A stretch of DNA of 19,677 nt from an uncultured Elusimicrobia bacterium (GTDB taxonomy: Bacteria > Elusimicrobiota > Endomicrobiia > Endomicrobiales > Endomicrobiaceae), in NCBI GenBank assembly GCA_947168325.1, contig CAMVLN010000010.1, forward strand, positions 1 through 19,677, written 5' to 3'. Shown in pieces: positions 8,108 through 16,860 of this stretch (position 1 is its first letter; the number at the start of each line of letters is the position of its first letter). The notes under the pieces were generated by a model. It was not told where the DNA came from, searched no databases, and saw only the letters and a list, made by a program, of their open reading frames with translations. The position numbers and the translations under genes are program-made.

Positions 8108-8152
8108 GAAAAATGTAAGTTGTTATTAAAATTGTAATATAGGTGATAAAAA

Positions 8153-9715
8153 ATGCCGATTTTAGACTGGATGAACAAAAAACAAGCATTAACAACAGCA
8201 GATAAAACTCCTTATAAAGTTCTTGTAGAAAATAAAGATTTGTCTTACGGGGACCAATCTTTAGGGAATATGATAATAAAAGGAGATAATTTAGAAGCAT
8301 TAAAAGCATTATTGCCTTATTATAAAGGTCAAGTAAAATGTATTTATATAGACCCGCCTTATAATACAGGAAATGCTTTTGAACATTATGATGATAACTT
8401 AGAACATTCAATTTGGCTTAGTTTGATGTATCCTAGGTTGGAATTATTAAGAGAATTACTTAGTGAAGAAGGATGTATCTTTGTCCAAATTGACGATAAT
8501 GAACAAGCATATTTAAAAGTTATAATGGATGAAATTTTTGGAAGAAACAATTTTATTTGTAATTTTATTTGGCAAAAGAAAACAGGAGCTTCGGATGCAA
8601 ATAATATAGCAGTTATAACAGAATACATATTATGTTATGCTAAAAAAATAAAAGCACATTTAATTGATTTTAATAGAGAATCGTTTGATTATAAAAGATA
8701 TAGGTTATCTGATAAATTTGAATCAGAGAGAGGGAAATATTATATAGATAATTTAGATAGAGGAGGATTACAATACAGCGATTCTTTAAACTATGGTATA
8801 GAATGTCCTGATGGAACTATTACTTTTCCTAATGGAAGAAAAAACAAAATAAATGATGGTTGGATATGGAAATGGAGTAAAAAGAAAGTAGATTGGGCGA
8901 TAGAAAATGATTTTTTAGAGTTTAGAAAATCAAAAACAAAAGAATCTGGTTGGTCTGTATGTTATAAGAATTATTTGTTTGTTGATAACGAAAACAAACC
9001 AATAGAAAGGTCTGCACCATATAAAAATTTAATTTTAGATGTGTTAAATAATGATGCTAATAAAGAAACTAAATATTTATTTGGTAAAAATAAATTTAAT
9101 TATCCAAAACCAGAACTTCTTATTTCACATTTTATTTCTATTTCTTCTAAAAAAAACGATTTAATATTAGATTCTTTTTTAGGTAGTGGAACAACCTGTG
9201 CTGTTGCTCAAAAAATGAATAGAAGATATATCGGTATAGAAAGGGGCGAACATGCTATTACTCATTGTGTTCCAAGATTAAAAAAAGTAATAGATGGAAC
9301 AGACGAAAGTGGAATATCTAAAAATGTAAATTGGAAAGGTGGTGGTGGATACACTTTTTACGATTTAGGTAATTCTATTTTTGATACAAAAGGAAATATT
9401 AACACTAATATTAAATTTAAAGATTTAGCTTTTCATGTATGGTTTAGTGAAACAAAAACACCACTTAAAAATTATAAACATTCTCCGTTAATAGGAATAT
9501 TTAAAGATACAGCTTATTATTTGTTATATAACGGTATTTTAGGAGATAAAAGTATTAGCGGTGGTAATGTATTAACAAGTAAATTGTTAGCAAAATTACA
9601 AAAATATAATGGTAAAAAAATCATTTATGGTGAAGTTTGTAGATTGAGTGCAGAAAAATTATTAAAGGAAAACATAATTTTTAAACAAACTCCTTATGAT
9701 ATAAAAGCAAGATAA
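8153..9715 (+). CDS. mod: Type III restriction-modification DNA methyltransferase (Mod)
   Basis: A 520-residue beta-class amino-methyltransferase, with the catalytic motif before the SAM-binding motif. Motif IV is IYIDPPYNTG (64-73; DPPY at 67-70), which predicts methylation of adenine N6 or cytosine N4; N6-adenine is usual for type III Mod. Motif I is LDSFLGSGTT (339-348). The roughly 200 residues between them include the target-recognition region. The last 150 residues form an extra domain seen in Mod proteins. It is shorter than EcoP15I Mod (about 640), mainly through a short N-terminus, but all core motifs are intact. An AGGTGA ribosome site lies 6 bases before the ATG. Res follows 15 bases downstream, so the two subunits are co-transcribed. 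No tetra- or pentanucleotide repeat tract of the phase-variable kind was found in it. Confidence 0.92.
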   Translation: MPILDWMNKKQALTTADKTPYKVLVENKDLSYGDQSLGNMIIKGDNLEALKALLPYYKGQVKCIYIDPPYNTGNAFEHYDDNLEHSIWLSLMYPRLELLRELLSEEGCIFVQIDDNEQAYLKVIMDEIFGRNNFICNFIWQKKTGASDANNIAVITEYILCYAKKIKAHLIDFNRESFDYKRYRLSDKFESERGKYYIDNLDRGGLQYSDSLNYGIECPDGTITFPNGRKNKINDGWIWKWSKKKVDWAIENDFLEFRKSKTKESGWSVCYKNYLFVDNENKPIERSAPYKNLILDVLNNDANKETKYLFGKNKFNYPKPELLISHFISISSKKNDLILDSFLGSGTTCAVAQKMNRRYIGIERGEHAITHCVPRLKKVIDGTDESGISKNVNWKGGGGYTFYDLGNSIFDTKGNINTNIKFKDLAFHVWFSETKTPLKNYKHSPLIGIFKDTAYYLLYNGILGDKSISGGNVLTSKLLAKLQKYNGKKIIYGEVCRLSAEKLLKENIIFKQTPYDIKAR

Positions 9716-9730
9716 TTAAAAGGATATAAA

Positions 9731-12277
9731 ATGTTTCAATTAAAAAGTTATCAAAATAAAACCTTATCAGCTTTAGAAGTATATCTTAAACAAGCAAGAA
9801 TCGTTGGAGCAAAAGAAGCATATTTTACCGTAAAAGGTAACAATAATATACCTTATCATGTTATTGATGATTTAGAAGATACTCCTTATGTTTGTTTAAG
9901 ACTGCATACAGGTGGAGGGAAAACTTTTCTTTCTGCATACAGTATAAAAATAATTGCTCAAACATTTATAGAAAAAGATTTTCCTATGGTAATATGGTTT
10001 ACACCTACTACCACGATAAAAGAACAAACTTTAAAAACATTAAAAAACCCTAAACATCCAAACAGGGAAATATTAGATTTAGCTTTCAATGGTAATGTTG
10101 CTATTTTTGATATAGATGATTTTGCAAATATAAGACCGCATGATATAAAGAATAAAACTTGTATCTTTGTTTCTACAATACAATCTTTTAATGTAAGAAA
10201 CACTGAAAAAAGAAACATATATGCACATAATGAAAATTTAGAACCGCATTTTGTAAATATTCCACAACCTTTTATACCAAACTTAGAAAAGATTGAAGCA
10301 GGACAAGAAAACGAAGGGAAAGTAAAAAATTCTTTTGCTAATTTGTTAAACATAAATAACCCTATAGTTATTGTTGATGAAGCCCATAAAGCAGTAACAG
10401 AACTTAACAGAAAAATAATGAGAAGAATAAATCCCTCTTGTATTTTGGAATTTACAGCAACACCTAACGAAAAAGAAAGTAATGTTTTGTATAGAGTAAA
10501 TGCCATAGAATTAAAAGCAGAAGATATGATAAAGTTGCCTATAATATTAACAGAAAATCAGACATGGCAACAAAGTTTAACAGCTTCTTGTTTAATGAGG
10601 AATAAGTTAGCTGAATTTGCTAAACTTGAAAAGGAATATATAAGACCTATTGTTTTAATACAATCAGAAAGTAAAGGGCAAGAAAATACAGAAAATGTTG
10701 TAAAACAATTTTTAATTGATAACGAAAATATACCTGCTGAAAATATAGCTATTGTTACAGGCGAACAGAAAGAGTTGGAAGGGATAAATGTTTTAGATAA
10801 AAACTGTCCTATAGAATACATAATAACAAAACAAGCATTAAGGGAAGGATGGGATTGCCCTTTTGCTTACATATTCTGTTCAGTTGCTAAAGTTCATTCT
10901 TTAACATCAGTAGAACAATTTTTAGGTAGAGTTTTAAGAATGCCCTATGCTAAAAAAAGAGAACATGAAGAATTAAATAAAGCATATACTTTTGTTTCAA
11001 GTTCCTGTTGGACAAATTCTGTTGCTAAACTGAAAGATAGTTTAGTTAGTATGGGGTTTAACGAACAAGAAACAGCCAATATTTTACAACCTACACCTGA
11101 AGAAATACCATTTTCTTATACTTTTACAACAAAAGATATTCCTGTAAATTATTTTACAAATGAAGAAAAAGAAGAACTGGGAATATTAAAAGAACAAAAA
11201 ATTGATAATAGCCAAATAACCATACAAATAAAACAAAGTATGTCTAATGAGTTGAAACATAAATTAAGTAAAGTAATATCTGATAAAGATTTGTCTTTAT
11301 TTGAAACAACATGTAATATCGTTCTTTTTAAAAAAGAAAGTTTTGCACAACAAGGAGAAAAATTTGAAGTTCCACAATTATGTTTGTTTGAAGATGATAT
11401 GTGGATTGTAATAGACGATAAGGAAACTTTTTTACAAGATTTTAAATTATTAGATTACACTGCAATATTAAATAAAGCGGATTTTTCAGTAAAACAAGAA
11501 GGCAAAATCTTTTTAATAGATATAGATGGCAAACACATTACTGAAAGATTTTTAAGTACAAATTTAATAAATGAAGTAGATAATGCACAATCAAGTTGGA
11601 CAAATTTAACCCTTTCCCAATGGATTGATAGAAAAATACCTCAGCAAGATATACCACAACCTGTTTTATTGGAATTTATAAGAAGAATAATTGATAATTT
11701 AACCACAGCTAGACAATTTCCATTAAACTCTTTAGTAAGAACAAAATTCCTATTGTCCAAAGCTATAGATACTAAAATTTCAAAGTATAGAGAAGAAGCT
11801 TATAAAGAGGGTTTTCAAACTCTTCTTTTTAAAAATGAAAATGTTGAAACAAAATTAAATTTTTCTTTTAACTTTATAAAAGATTATTTTGTAAGTAATC
11901 TTTATAATGGTGATAAAATTTTTAACAAACATTATTATTCCAATATAGGTGCTATGAATAAAGAAGAAGCCCAATGTGCTCAATTTATAGATGGACTATG
12001 TGAAATTAAATATTGGGTAAGAAATGTAGAAAAACATCTAAATTCTTTTTCACTTCCAACATCAACCGACAAATTTTATCCTGATTTTATGTGTTTGTTA
12101 AATGATGAAAGATTATTAGCTGTAGAATATAAAGGGGAATATTTAGTTTCTGCAGATGATGCTAAAGAAAAAGAAAATATTGGTTCTCTTTGGGCAAGAA
12201 AAAGTAATGGCAAATGTTTGTTTTTAATGGTTACAAAATCTGATTATGAAGAAAAAATAAGAAATATTGTAAAGTAA
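9731..12277 (+). CDS. res: Type III restriction enzyme Res subunit (SF2 helicase plus PD-(D/E)XK nuclease)
   Basis: An 848-residue DEAH-box superfamily 2 translocase with a C-terminal nuclease. Helicase motifs in order: Walker A HTGGGKTF (59-66), VSTIQ (motif Ib area, 147-151), VDEAH (215-219), TATP (242-245), ALREGWDCPF and QFLGRVLRMP (motifs V and VI, near 370-410). The nuclease core is YPDF (Asp785), 13 residues, then EYK (Glu799, Lys801). With Mod it forms a complex that, by family knowledge, uses ATP to communicate between two unmethylated sites in inverse orientation before cutting about 25 bases from one. The protein is shorter than EcoP15I Res (about 970) but has no broken motif. AGGA lies 6 bases before the start. 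Confidence 0.92.
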   Translation: MFQLKSYQNKTLSALEVYLKQARIVGAKEAYFTVKGNNNIPYHVIDDLEDTPYVCLRLHTGGGKTFLSAYSIKIIAQTFIEKDFPMVIWFTPTTTIKEQTLKTLKNPKHPNREILDLAFNGNVAIFDIDDFANIRPHDIKNKTCIFVSTIQSFNVRNTEKRNIYAHNENLEPHFVNIPQPFIPNLEKIEAGQENEGKVKNSFANLLNINNPIVIVDEAHKAVTELNRKIMRRINPSCILEFTATPNEKESNVLYRVNAIELKAEDMIKLPIILTENQTWQQSLTASCLMRNKLAEFAKLEKEYIRPIVLIQSESKGQENTENVVKQFLIDNENIPAENIAIVTGEQKELEGINVLDKNCPIEYIITKQALREGWDCPFAYIFCSVAKVHSLTSVEQFLGRVLRMPYAKKREHEELNKAYTFVSSSCWTNSVAKLKDSLVSMGFNEQETANILQPTPEEIPFSYTFTTKDIPVNYFTNEEKEELGILKEQKIDNSQITIQIKQSMSNELKHKLSKVISDKDLSLFETTCNIVLFKKESFAQQGEKFEVPQLCLFEDDMWIVIDDKETFLQDFKLLDYTAILNKADFSVKQEGKIFLIDIDGKHITERFLSTNLINEVDNAQSSWTNLTLSQWIDRKIPQQDIPQPVLLEFIRRIIDNLTTARQFPLNSLVRTKFLLSKAIDTKISKYREEAYKEGFQTLLFKNENVETKLNFSFNFIKDYFVSNLYNGDKIFNKHYYSNIGAMNKEEAQCAQFIDGLCEIKYWVRNVEKHLNSFSLPTSTDKFYPDFMCLLNDERLLAVEYKGEYLVSADDAKEKENIGSLWARKSNGKCLFLMVTKSDYEEKIRNIVK

Positions 12278-12340
12278 TATTTTATATAGAGAGAATATAT
12301 TTTATAATAAACAATTATTTTAATGATTTAATTTAATATA

Positions 12341-12356
12341 TACTAAACCTTTAGTA
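12341..12356. repeat. 16-base inverted repeat in the res-ATPase gap
   Basis: TACTAAA and TTTAGTA flank CC. The site lies 34 bases before the half-site array upstream of the ATPase gene. The right arm (TTTAGTAA with the next base) loosely resembles the array half-site ATTGAGTAA, so it may be a degenerate extra site. It may also be chance in this AT-rich stretch, or part of a weak transcription stop for res. Confidence 0.3.
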
Positions 12357-12384
12357 AATCCATCTCTTTCTTCTAATTTGAAAC

Positions 12385-12413
12385 TTGACTTTACTCAATT
12401 GATTGAGTAAAAT
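12385..12413 (+). promoter_or_regulatory. Sigma-70 promoter of the ATPase gene
   Basis: A -35 TTGACT (12385-12390) and a -10 TAAAAT (12408-12413) are separated by exactly 17 bases. The predicted start of transcription is near 12420, about 40 bases before the ATPase ATG. The spacer is almost wholly occupied by the first two half-sites of the inverted array, and the -10 and start point by the next ones, so a bound protein would block RNA polymerase. This gives the ATPase gene its own regulated transcript, separate from mod-res. Confidence 0.65.
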
Positions 12414-12432
12414 TACTCAATAGATTGAGTAA
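12391..12432. repeat. Four alternating 9-base half-sites at 11-base period (operator-like array)
   Basis: TTACTCAAT, ATTGAGTAA, TTACTCAAT and ATTGAGTAA start at 12391, 12402, 12413 and 12424. All four are identical apart from orientation, and each is separated by exactly two bases (TG, AA, AG). Any adjacent pair is a perfect 9-2-9 palindrome. The first pair extends to 10-base arms (12390-12411). The two outer palindromes are centred 22 bases apart, about two DNA turns, so two dimers would sit on one face of the helix. The array overlaps the promoter spacer, the -10 element and the start point. This is expected of a repressor site; the binding protein is not known. Confidence 0.75.
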
Positions 12433-12459
12433 AATAAAAAACAAAAGTAAAAGATAAAT

Positions 12460-13656
12460 ATGAACAAAGCATATAAAAGAAATCATTATAAATTAATTAA
12501 ATCAAGATTACAGGAACCAAGAAAATTTATTCAAATTTTGTTCGGTGCAAGGCAAGTTGGAAAAACCACATTAATCACTCAAGTATTGGAAGACATAAAA
12601 AAAGAATATATTTTTATATCTGCAGATAATGAAATAAATTCAAATTCTGTTTGGCTTTCACAACAATGGGAAACAGCAAGAATCAAACTAAAAAATTCTT
12701 CAAAAAAAGAATTAATTTTTGCAATTGATGAAATTCAAAAAATAAAAAATTGGAGTGAAGTTGTAAAAAGCCAGTGGGATTATGATACAAGAAATAAACT
12801 AAATATTAAAGTCGTTTTGCTTGGTTCATCATCAATTCTTGTTCAAAAAGGGTTAAGTGAGTCTCTTGCTGGAAGATATGAGATTATAAGGATACCTCAT
12901 TGGTCTTATAAAGAAATAAAAGCTGCTTTTGGTTTATCTTTAAATGAATATATATTTTTTGGGGGATATCCCGGAAGCATAGATTTAATAAAAGACGAAA
13001 CAAGATGGAAACAATATGTTAGAGATTCTTTAATAGAACCTGCAATAACAAAAGATATTTTATTAATGTCAAACATAACAAAACCGGCATTATTAAGCCA
13101 ATTGTTTCAATTAGGTAGTATTTATTGTGGACAAATTTTATCTTATACAAAAATGTTAGGGCAACTACAAGATGCAGGAAACACAACAACTTTAGCTAAT
13201 TATCTTAAATTATTAGATATTGCAGGTTTATTGTGTGGACTACAAAAATATTCGAAAAATCAAATTCAAACAAAAAGTTCTATACCTAAATTTCAAGTAT
13301 ATAATAGTGCATTAGTATCTGCATTTGAAACAGAAACTTTTAAAGAAGTAAAAAAAGATTTAAATAAATGGGGAAGATATTGTGAAATTGCAATAGGAAC
13401 ACATTTGTTAAATGATTGTGTATCTAATGGATATAAACTTAATTATTTCAGAGAAGGAAACTACGAAGTAGATTTTATTGTAACAAAAGATAATAAATAC
13501 ATTGGTATTGAAGTAAAAAGTGGTAGTAATACAACAAATTTATCGGGTATGGAACTTTTTAATAAGAAATATAAACCTTATAAGACTCTTCTTGTTGGGC
13601 AAAAAGGAATACCTTTTGAAGAGTTTTTATCATTATCTGTTGAAGATTTATTTTAG
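12460..13656 (+). CDS. AAA_14/DUF4143-family ATPase with winged-helix-like and nuclease-like C-terminal domains
   Basis: A 398-residue ATPase. Visible elements are Walker A GARQVGKT (29-36), Walker B LIFAIDEIQ (85-93, Asp90, Glu91), a sensor-1-like LLGSSSI (120-126) and LAGRYE (136-141). Residues about 206-262 read like a winged helix (GQILSYTKMLGQL, then TTTLANYLKLLDIAGLL). The C-terminal DUF4143 part has YEVDFI (Asp338) and GIEVKSG (Glu351, Lys353), a PD-(D/E)XK-like pattern with the D-X12-EVK spacing. These proteins are common in anaerobes and archaea, often in many copies; their function is not established. It follows mod-res after 182 bases and has its own promoter with an operator-like array. 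The ribosome site is weak. A role in defence or as a selfish/regulatory element is inference only. Confidence 0.85.
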   Translation: MNKAYKRNHYKLIKSRLQEPRKFIQILFGARQVGKTTLITQVLEDIKKEYIFISADNEINSNSVWLSQQWETARIKLKNSSKKELIFAIDEIQKIKNWSEVVKSQWDYDTRNKLNIKVVLLGSSSILVQKGLSESLAGRYEIIRIPHWSYKEIKAAFGLSLNEYIFFGGYPGSIDLIKDETRWKQYVRDSLIEPAITKDILLMSNITKPALLSQLFQLGSIYCGQILSYTKMLGQLQDAGNTTTLANYLKLLDIAGLLCGLQKYSKNQIQTKSSIPKFQVYNSALVSAFETETFKEVKKDLNKWGRYCEIAIGTHLLNDCVSNGYKLNYFREGNYEVDFIVTKDNKYIGIEVKSGSNTTNLSGMELFNKKYKPYKTLLVGQKGIPFEEFLSLSVEDLF

Positions 13657-13719
13657 TTGTTTTAGTAAATCTGATATAAATTATTTGTTATTTCTTAATG
13701 TTTTCAAAATTAAAAATTT

Positions 13720-13743
13720 AACTATAGCTTAAAACTTATAGTT
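13720..13743. repeat. Small inverted repeat after the ATPase gene
   Basis: AACTATA and TATAGTT flank a 10-base loop, 64 bases after the ATPase stop codon. The stem is nearly all A/T and no T-tract follows, so a terminator role is doubtful. Confidence 0.25.
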
Positions 13744-13831
13744 TAAATTAAATTTATAAAAAACTAAATATTCAAAAAACAAATAAATATTTATACTTTT
13801 GTAAATATATGTTCTTTTTTATTTTTGTGAT

Positions 13832-13861
13832 AATATTTTTAGCTTCTTATATAAAAATATT
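13832..13861. terminator. Possible bidirectional hairpin between convergent ATPase and lptD genes
   Basis: AATATTTTTA and TAAAAATATT form a perfect 10-base stem with a 10-base loop, 14 bases after the lptD stop codon on the minus strand. It sits in the 219-base gap between two convergent genes, where terminators are expected. The stem is only A/T and there is no clear trailing T-run, so it would be a weak terminator. No better candidate is seen in the gap. Confidence 0.35.
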
Positions 13862-13875
13862 GTTAGTATTAAATT

Positions 13876-15912
13876 TTATCTCCAAGGGTAAAATTCTTGG
13901 TCTATTTCTTTTGTTCCATCTTTTTTAGTAAGTGTAGGAACATTTGTTTTTACATCAAATTTGAAATATAATTCATAATAAGTTTCTCTTAATCTAAAAC
14001 TTGCCCCTAAATTGAAACAATGTAAATCTCTGTATAATTTGAATTCATGGTCTTTACCTTTCCATTCGCATGTTTTATATTTTGATGTTATTCTTATAAG
14101 ATAATCAAATCTCCATTTAGCATTTAGCCAAAAACCTATTCCTGAAACTAAATCTATTTCGTCAGGTCTTGATTGATAATAAAAAGCAGACATTTTAAAA
14201 TAAAATTGTTCTAGTTTGCCAAACATAGAATCAAATTGTAAAGAACTAAAATCAAATGGATGTAAATTTTGTGTTTGTTTTAAATAAAGTGTAATTTTTG
14301 AAGATGGAACATAAGTTAGTTCTGTAATAAAAGGATACCAATCAATATATCCAGTAGTTTCAGGTTTATTTAAATTTCTTAAATCGTATCCGGTAATGTT
14401 TCTTATTATTAAGTTAGAATTTGTATAGATATAGTTATTAAACATCACTGCATTTTTTTCTACACCTTTATCGTATTCATTAGTATCAATAGCTAAACTA
14501 TTTATTTTAGATCTTAATTTTGCTTCATAAGATAAATTCCAGTCCATCCACCAAGTAAGCCTATACCTAGCATTTAAAGAACCATAATATCTTGTAGTTA
14601 GATTTTTATTATCATCTTGTGGATTTATGCTATCATAAAAAGTTTCATTTATTCCTACTACTGGTTTTACCGTTAATTTTTTTGTTAATCTATAATCTTT
14701 AGTTAAATTATAATCGGCAGTTGCACTAACTCTTTGATAATCATAAGTTTTACTTGAATAAGTTATTTCATAGTTTGTTTTATTTTCAAAGCTAAATGTA
14801 AAATTTTGCATAGCTCCCAACATTTTTGATGGGTATAAAGAAAAATATACTTGTGGCAATAACATATAAGAGCCATTTAGTAGTTTATCTGTTATAGGAT
14901 TATATATTTGATATAGCTCTGAAATTATTCTTAAATTTGATTTACTACTTTGCCTAGTAGCTGATACATAAGATCTTCTTCTATTTAAAACTCTGTTCCA
15001 ATCATTTGTGGAATATCTATTATTAAAATAAGAATCACTAACAAATTCTGCATGAGATTGTATCGTCCATAAATCATTTATTTTTTGCCAATAAGAAGGC
15101 CTTACTGTCCATCTTTGAGAATTTTGTTTCATATCTTTTGTTAAATATGCATATATTGTTGCTTTTACCTTATTTGTTGCATAGTAGCTTGCTTCAGTTC
15201 CTATACCAAAACCTTTAGTTCCAAGATAATCTAGCAATAATGCAGCATTAAGCTTATTGCTAAATTTATATTTTAATTTCCCCATTGCAGATAAACCGCC
15301 ATCTCCTGTATATCCTGGTTCAATTTCATAACTAAATTTGCTATCTGATCCTGCTAAACTTCTAGTATATTTTGGAAAATATAATATAGGAACTTTACCA
15401 ACATAATAAATTGCTTTATAAACAGTAATTTTTTTATCTACTACAAAAATACCTTCTTTTGCATAAACATAATGGTGAGGTTCATCTAAATCGCAGTTAG
15501 ATAAAGTTACATTTTGTATTTTATATGTATCAGATGAAACTTTTATCATTTTTTTTGCACTAAAATATATTGATGAAGATGTTCCTAAAGTATCTTCTAG
15601 TTCACCTTGTTCTTTTGCCATATCATAACTAACATTATTAGAACATAAAATATTATCTTTTTCTTTAATTTCTACATTTCCGCTAGCTTGCAATTTTTGA
15701 GCTTTAATTTTCATCTTAATATTGTCAGCTTTAATTATTTTATCAGTCCACTTGATTTCTACATTTCCAGAAGCATTAATAATTTCGTCATCTTGCTGAT
15801 ATGTAAGAGAATCTGCCTTCATATTAACTTCATAAGCACAAAAACTTTTTGAAGCCAATACAAAAATAAAGAAGAACAGTATAGATAATAGATAGATTTT
15901 TTTACGAAACAT
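13876..15912 (-). CDS. lptD: LPS-assembly outer-membrane protein LptD (OstA-like)
   Basis: A 678-residue exported protein that inserts lipopolysaccharide into the outer leaflet of the outer membrane. Residues 1-26 are a signal peptide (MFRKK, a long hydrophobic run, cut after FCA). Residues about 30-110 hold two OstA/LptA-type repeats (ADSLTYQQDDEIINASGNVE, then a second ASGNVEIKEKDN unit), the periplasmic jellyroll. The segment CDLDEPHHYVYAKEG (140-154) leading to VPILYFPKY is the usual junction to the barrel. The rest alternates aromatic strands of a large beta-barrel. Cysteines 90, 140, 615 and 632 could form the inter-domain disulfides that E. coli LptD needs. E. coli LptD is 784 residues, so this is a compact version. 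The ATG directly follows the ROK gene's stop codon, so translation is coupled. Confidence 0.88.
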   Translation of the reverse strand: MFRKKIYLLSILFFFIFVLASKSFCAYEVNMKADSLTYQQDDEIINASGNVEIKWTDKIIKADNIKMKIKAQKLQASGNVEIKEKDNILCSNNVSYDMAKEQGELEDTLGTSSSIYFSAKKMIKVSSDTYKIQNVTLSNCDLDEPHHYVYAKEGIFVVDKKITVYKAIYYVGKVPILYFPKYTRSLAGSDSKFSYEIEPGYTGDGGLSAMGKLKYKFSNKLNAALLLDYLGTKGFGIGTEASYYATNKVKATIYAYLTKDMKQNSQRWTVRPSYWQKINDLWTIQSHAEFVSDSYFNNRYSTNDWNRVLNRRRSYVSATRQSSKSNLRIISELYQIYNPITDKLLNGSYMLLPQVYFSLYPSKMLGAMQNFTFSFENKTNYEITYSSKTYDYQRVSATADYNLTKDYRLTKKLTVKPVVGINETFYDSINPQDDNKNLTTRYYGSLNARYRLTWWMDWNLSYEAKLRSKINSLAIDTNEYDKGVEKNAVMFNNYIYTNSNLIIRNITGYDLRNLNKPETTGYIDWYPFITELTYVPSSKITLYLKQTQNLHPFDFSSLQFDSMFGKLEQFYFKMSAFYYQSRPDEIDLVSGIGFWLNAKWRFDYLIRITSKYKTCEWKGKDHEFKLYRDLHCFNLGASFRLRETYYELYFKFDVKTNVPTLTKKDGTKEIDQEFYPWR

Positions 15913-16860
15913 CTATAAGCTTTTTACAAGCATAGCAGCTCCTACTACACCAAGCTTACTTGTATATTTAGATACAACAATTTTGCAAGATTTAGCAGAT
16001 GTTTTAAATGCCCTTTTTTTTATTTCTTCTTTAGCTGGAGTTATAATTAAATTTCCAGCATTACTTATTCCACCACACAAAACAATAGCATCTGGATTAA
16101 AAAAGTTTATAATATCTGCTAACAATATACCCAACTTTTTGCCAGCATTGTTCCAAACCTGTTTTGCTATAAAATCACCTTTTTTTGCAGCTTGAGCCAA
16201 AATTTTCGGGGTTATTTGTTTAATATTGTCATTAGCTAAATTCAGTATATATTTTGATTTATTAGAACTATTTAATAAATCTACAGTCTCTTTTACAATA
16301 TGTTTAGCACCTATATAAGTTTCAGCACAACCATTATTTCCACAATTACATTTTCTTCCGTTAGGTTCTATTGTAATATGTCCAATTTCTCCAGCAGTTC
16401 CATTATTGCCCCTAAATAATTTTTTGTTTATTATTATTCCACCACCAACACCTGTACCAAGTGTAACACAAATCATATTATCAACTGTTGCTTTTATATC
16501 TAACCAATATGCTCCAATTGCAGCTGTGTTGGCATCGTTATCTATAAAAACAGGTTTATTTGTAATTTGTTCAATTTCTTTTTTTAAAGGAACTTTATTC
16601 CATTTAGGAATGTTAGGGGAATATCTAACAATACCATCTTTGAAATTAATATCCCCTGCAATTCCAAAACCAATGCTATTTACTTTACTATAATTTTTAA
16701 ATTTTTTAAAAACTTCAGTTATATTTTTTATTACATCTTTTGGCTTGGCAGTTATATCAGTATCTATAAAATCCTCTTCAATAATATTAGCTTTACTATC
16801 AACTATAGCTATTTTTATTAATGTTCCACCCATATCAACACCGAGATAATAATTAGCCAT
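15913..16860 (-). CDS. ROK-family sugar kinase (glucokinase-like)
   Basis: A 315-residue ROK protein without a helix-turn-helix, so a kinase rather than a repressor. It most likely phosphorylates glucose to glucose 6-phosphate with ATP in the cytoplasm. Visible are the phosphate-binding GVDMGGTLIKIAIVD (7-21), FGIAGDI (65-71), IDNDANTAAIGAY (106-118, catalytic Asp109), TLGTGVGGG (133-141), EIGHI (158-162) and the zinc motif CNCGNNGC (171-178) with His161. Related ROK kinases use fructose, N-acetylmannosamine or N-acetylglucosamine, so glucokinase is the default call. The start overlaps the end of folC by 8 bases. Together with the GH57 enzyme elsewhere in the window, a path from alpha-glucan to glucose 6-phosphate is possible. 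Confidence 0.88.
   Translation of the reverse strand: MANYYLGVDMGGTLIKIAIVDSKANIIEEDFIDTDITAKPKDVIKNITEVFKKFKNYSKVNSIGFGIAGDINFKDGIVRYSPNIPKWNKVPLKKEIEQITNKPVFIDNDANTAAIGAYWLDIKATVDNMICVTLGTGVGGGIIINKKLFRGNNGTAGEIGHITIEPNGRKCNCGNNGCAETYIGAKHIVKETVDLLNSSNKSKYILNLANDNIKQITPKILAQAAKKGDFIAKQVWNNAGKKLGILLADIINFFNPDAIVLCGGISNAGNLIITPAKEEIKKRAFKTSAKSCKIVVSKYTSKLGVVGAAMLVKSL

Noticed and set aside
8153..9715. Phase-variable simple repeats in mod
   Set aside because: Only short A-runs typical of the base composition are present; no tetra- or pentanucleotide tract is seen.
12391..12432. CRISPR-like or terminator reading of the repeat array
   Set aside because: There are no spacers of useful length, the units alternate in orientation with 2-base gaps, and no T-tract follows. 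Its overlap with a promoter points to an operator.
13657..13732. A short gene after the ATPase
   Set aside because: The open frame is a shadow of the ATPase 3' end that continues into AT-rich spacer, with no start signal of its own.
15913..16860. ROK-family transcriptional repressor (NagC/XylR type)
   Set aside because: The protein begins directly with the kinase phosphate-binding motif and has no N-terminal helix-turn-helix.
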